8,733 nucleotides of DNA, from contig JBOGTO010000286.1 of NCBI GenBank assembly GCA_050695155.1, forward strand, positions 1 through 8,733. The letters run 5' to 3'. The position numbers and the translations under genes were made by a program. The notes under the pieces were generated by a model that was not told the DNA's origin, ran no database searches, and worked only from the letters and a program-made list of their open reading frames with translations. Positions 6,682-8,733 of this stretch are shown here, in pieces. Source of the stretch: CF-113 sp050695155 (GTDB lineage Bacteria > Chloroflexota > Ktedonobacteria > Ktedonobacterales > Ktedonobacteraceae). The first letter of the stretch is position 1; the number at the start of each line of letters is the position of its first letter.

Positions 6682-7569
6682 TTACCCCTCCCCTAGATAG
6701 GCGTCTACTACCGCCGGGTTCTGGCGCAGTTCCGCCATGCTGCCCTCGGCAATCGCGCGTCCCAGCGCCATGACGATTACCGTCTGGCAGAGCCGTTCCA
6801 CCATCGCCAGGTTGTGTTCAATAATCAGGAACGTGATGCCCTCATCTTTACAAAGCGCATCGATGTAGTCACTAAGACGCTCCGCCAGCACGGGATTGAT
6901 GCCTGCAAATGGCTCGTCCAGCAGCAGCAGTTTGGGCTGCGTCATCACTACGCGCGCCAGTTCCAACAGGCGGCGCTGTCCTCCGCTCAGATTCCCCGCG
7001 TATTCATCGCGCAAGTGGTACAGGTCAAAATCCCTCAGCAGTTTGAGTGCGCGCTTCAGGCTCTCGTCCTCCTGTCGGCGCACCGCCGGAAGGCCCAACA
7101 ATCCGAGCCAGAAGCTCTCGCCCAGTTGATGGTGCGGGGCTGCCAACATGTTCTCCGTCACCGTCATGCGCTCAAGTTCCCGCGTGATCTGAAAGGTGCG
7201 CGTCAGGCCATGCCGCGCAATCCGGTGGGCTGGCAGGCGCGCAAGATCCTTGCCATCAAACAGGATAGAACCGGAGTCGGCGCGGATAAAGCCCGTAATC
7301 AGATTGGCTGCCGTACTTTTGCCCGCACCATTGGGGCCAATCAGACCGGTGATGCTACCTCGTGTCACAGTAAAGGAACAGTCATCCACCGCGCGCAGTC
7401 CGCCAAAGTTTTTCGCCATGTTCCGCGCTTCGAGTATGACCTTATCAACTCGACTCACCGTTGCGACACCCGTAGTAGGGTAGGGGCGACCCTCGCGGTC
7501 GCCCTGGCTATCCTCCTCGCGCTCGTGCTGGTTATTCTCGCGGTCATCCTGGCGCGTGTCGCTACTCAT
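6682..7569 (-). CDS. livG: Branched-chain amino acid type ABC transporter ATP-binding protein LivG, with N-terminal extension
   Basis: The second ATPase of the importer. The 295-residue product has Walker A GPNGAGKST (78-86), Q-loop Gln127 in RTFQITREL, signature LSGGQ (194-198), Walker B LLLLDEP (D218, E219) and switch His252 in IIEHNLAMVE, as expected for LivG. The family core starts near residue 44 (VILEARNMAKNFGG). The first 43 or so residues are an extra, very hydrophilic tail rich in Asp, Glu, Arg and Gln, and residues 22-30 (QGDREGRPY) are encoded by GTAG repeat copy C. I keep the ATG at 7569: it overlaps the livM stop as ATGA and has a strong GAGGAGGGG (7586-7578) 8 nt upstream. A GTG at 7458 would remove the tail but has no visible ribosome binding site. 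Confidence 0.92.
   Translation of the reverse strand: MSSDTRQDDRENNQHEREEDSQGDREGRPYPTTGVATVSRVDKVILEARNMAKNFGGLRAVDDCSFTVTRGSITGLIGPNGAGKSTAANLITGFIRADSGSILFDGKDLARLPAHRIARHGLTRTFQITRELERMTVTENMLAAPHHQLGESFWLGLLGLPAVRRQEDESLKRALKLLRDFDLYHLRDEYAGNLSGGQRRLLELARVVMTQPKLLLLDEPFAGINPVLAERLSDYIDALCKDEGITFLIIEHNLAMVERLCQTVIVMALGRAIAEGSMAELRQNPAVVDAYLGEG
7480..7504 (+). repeat. GTAG hairpin repeat, copy C, inside livG
   Basis: GTAG (7480-7483), stem GGGCGACC (7484-7491), loop CTCGC (7492-7496) and pairing arm GGTCGCCC (7497-7504) match the layout of copies A and B. It lies in the 5' part of the livG coding region without breaking the frame, and is read on the opposite strand as QGDREGRPY. Confidence 0.85.
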
Positions 7570-8654
7570 AGCGTTTTCCCCTCCTCATCTTGCAATGGTG
7601 TGGCGCTATCTGCCAGTGTGCCGGGATCATCCGCCAGGTCCGCGCCGGTAACATGCACTCCCGGACTGGCGCTTGCTAACGCGGGTTCGATCTGTCGTAG
7701 CTTGCTCTTGCGCACGCGAAAGCGTTTCTCGCCGAGAATGCCCTGTGGGCGGAAGCGTACCGTCAGGATGAGCAAGATGCCAATGGCGATATAGCGGAAA
7801 GCGTTCACCACTTGTGGCGAGCCGAAGGCGGGCAGGAAGCGGGTAATTTCGGCGAATAGCACCGGCACAATCAATGCTCCCAGCATCGCGCCCCGGTTGT
7901 TGGCGCTGCCTCCCAGCAGTAGCGCGGCCCACAGGAAGAACGTCTCGCCCGTCGTCCAGGCGCTCGGGTTGAAAGCATCTACGTAGATGACCAGCATACT
8001 GCCACCAATGCCAGCAATGAAAGCTCCGATCACAAAGGCTTTTAAGCGCAGCGCGAATACATTTTTGCCCAACCCCTCCGCCACCATTTCATCTTCGCGC
8101 ACGCTGCGCAACGCTCGTCCGAATGGCGAGCGATAGAGGCGCTCGGAGAAGATGTAGACGATAATCAGAATGACCAGGCATAGCCCCAGGAAGAAGAATT
8201 GGTAGGAGTTGTAATCCAGGTTCAGTGTACCCTGGAATGGTTGTGGAATGCCGGAGATGCCGTCCCAGCCGTTGACTAGCGGCGTGTCATTACCGGCGAT
8301 GGTATACAGTACCAGGCTGACCGCTATCGTCACGATGGCGAAGTAGTCGCTGCGCAGGCGGTTCAACGAGAGCAAACCTACGACAAGGGCAAGCAGGGCG
8401 GCTGCCAGCCCGCCAACCAACAAGGCTGGAATAAAGGGCCAGTTCAGACCAAGTATGTATTGGAAGCCAGACCCCGGTAACGCAGGTTGCATCATGAGAA
8501 GCGAAGTGACGTAGCCTCCCACGGCTACGAAAGCAATATACATGAAATCAAGTATGCCCGTGTAGCCCCACTGGATATTCAGCCCCATCGCCAGGGTACC
8601 GTAAATGGCACCGAAGACGGCCAGCGTGAGCAGGTAGAAAACAAATGTTGGCAT
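7566..8654 (-). CDS. livM: Branched-chain amino acid type ABC transporter permease LivM
   Basis: An inner membrane permease (BPD_transp_2 family) that forms the transport channel with LivH. The 362-residue product is strongly hydrophobic, with many membrane segments. It shows the family's early LNIQWGYTGILDFMYIAFVAVGGY segment in pieces near residues 25-48. Further on is the ATPase-contact region with SVREDEMVAEGLGKNVF, followed by AFVIGAFIAGIGGSML. FRPQGILGEKR marks the normal end of the family core. About 50 additional residues follow as a hydrophilic, low-complexity cytoplasmic tail (near SPGVHVTGADLADDP to the end). The start is supported by GAGAGGAA (8668-8661) 6-8 nt upstream. It begins 22 bp after the livH stop and overlaps livG by 4 bp. 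Confidence 0.93.
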   Translation of the reverse strand: MPTFVFYLLTLAVFGAIYGTLAMGLNIQWGYTGILDFMYIAFVAVGGYVTSLLMMQPALPGSGFQYILGLNWPFIPALLVGGLAAALLALVVGLLSLNRLRSDYFAIVTIAVSLVLYTIAGNDTPLVNGWDGISGIPQPFQGTLNLDYNSYQFFFLGLCLVILIIVYIFSERLYRSPFGRALRSVREDEMVAEGLGKNVFALRLKAFVIGAFIAGIGGSMLVIYVDAFNPSAWTTGETFFLWAALLLGGSANNRGAMLGALIVPVLFAEITRFLPAFGSPQVVNAFRYIAIGILLILTVRFRPQGILGEKRFRVRKSKLRQIEPALASASPGVHVTGADLADDPGTLADSATPLQDEEGKTL

Positions 8655-8676
8655 CGTCTTTTCCTCTCATGCGTAT

Positions 8677-8733
8677 CTATGCGCGCCCGCGCGAGGCGAA
8701 AATACCTTGCGGTCGTATCAATAACGCAATAAT
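8677..8733 (-). CDS. livH: LivH-like permease, C-terminal end only (runs off the window)
   Basis: The minus strand from the window edge reads 18 codons, ending in TAG at 8677-8679: IIALLIRPQGIFASRGRA. The hydrophobic run followed by IRPQGIF is the characteristic C-terminus of LivH/LivM permeases. Its place directly before livM is where livH normally lies. Only the tail is visible, so LivH rather than another permease is judged from gene order. Confidence 0.7.
   Translation of the reverse strand: MIALLIRPQGIFASRGRA

Noticed and set aside
7458..7458. GTG at 7458 as the livG start, giving a normal-length protein
   Set aside because: No ribosome binding site before it, whereas the ATG at 7569 has a strong one and overlaps livM; kept only as an alternative.
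6814..7794. Long 326-codon open frame on the + strand opposite livG and livM
   Set aside because: It lies antisense to two well-supported ABC transporter genes and its product looks like no protein family; a shadow of codon bias.
1..8733. CRISPR array, tRNA, rRNA or insertion sequence with transposase
   Set aside because: No regularly spaced direct repeats, no cloverleaf or rRNA-like stretch and no transposase motif were seen by reading both strands.

Overview
This looks like a chromosomal window from a moderately GC-rich bacterium with a single-membrane-type gene content. It holds an EccC/EssC-type (type VII secretion) ATPase gene, a lipoprotein solute receptor, and small GTAG-hairpin repeats, one of which reads as the peptide GDREGRPY in a coding sequence. 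Together these fit Chloroflexota, perhaps class Ktedonobacteria. That assignment is inference from gene content and style; no rRNA or marker gene is present.

Layout. Bases 1-97 are a 27-bp perfect inverted repeat with a 43-nt spacer, followed by a short leader. On the + strand, 183-3962 encodes a three-ATPase-domain EccC-like FtsK/SpoIIIE protein that stops abruptly just after the third Walker B motif. Its stop codon overlaps the TTG start of an ImmA/IrrE-type zinc metallopeptidase reading frame (3959-4387) that lacks the usual N-terminus of its family. The two truncations meet at a perfect 14-bp palindrome (3948-3961), so this looks like a recombination or deletion junction rather than an ordinary gene boundary. 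From 4388 to 4562 lies a convergent intergenic region with two GTAG hairpin repeats in opposite orientation and a probable minus-strand terminator between them.

The right half, on the minus strand, is a branched-chain amino acid type (HAAT/Liv) ABC importer. In transcription order it has the C-terminal end of a livH-like permease (running off the window), livM permease, livG ATPase, livF ATPase and a periplasmic-binding-protein-type lipoprotein receptor. The genes are tightly packed (22 bp, a 4-bp ATGA overlap, 4 bp, 81 bp), so they are most likely one operon. The 81-bp gap before the receptor gene contains a hairpin that may set receptor levels separately. The receptor captures a ligand outside the membrane, LivH/LivM form the channel and LivG/LivF drive transport; the substrate cannot be told from the sequence.

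The observations most worth a second look are the eccC::immA junction, three copies of a 25-nt GTAG hairpin element whose stems differ by compensatory changes (one copy lies in frame inside livG), and a 20-bp perfect inverted repeat placed exactly in codon phase inside eccC. I did not find a convincing wholly new multi-gene system here.
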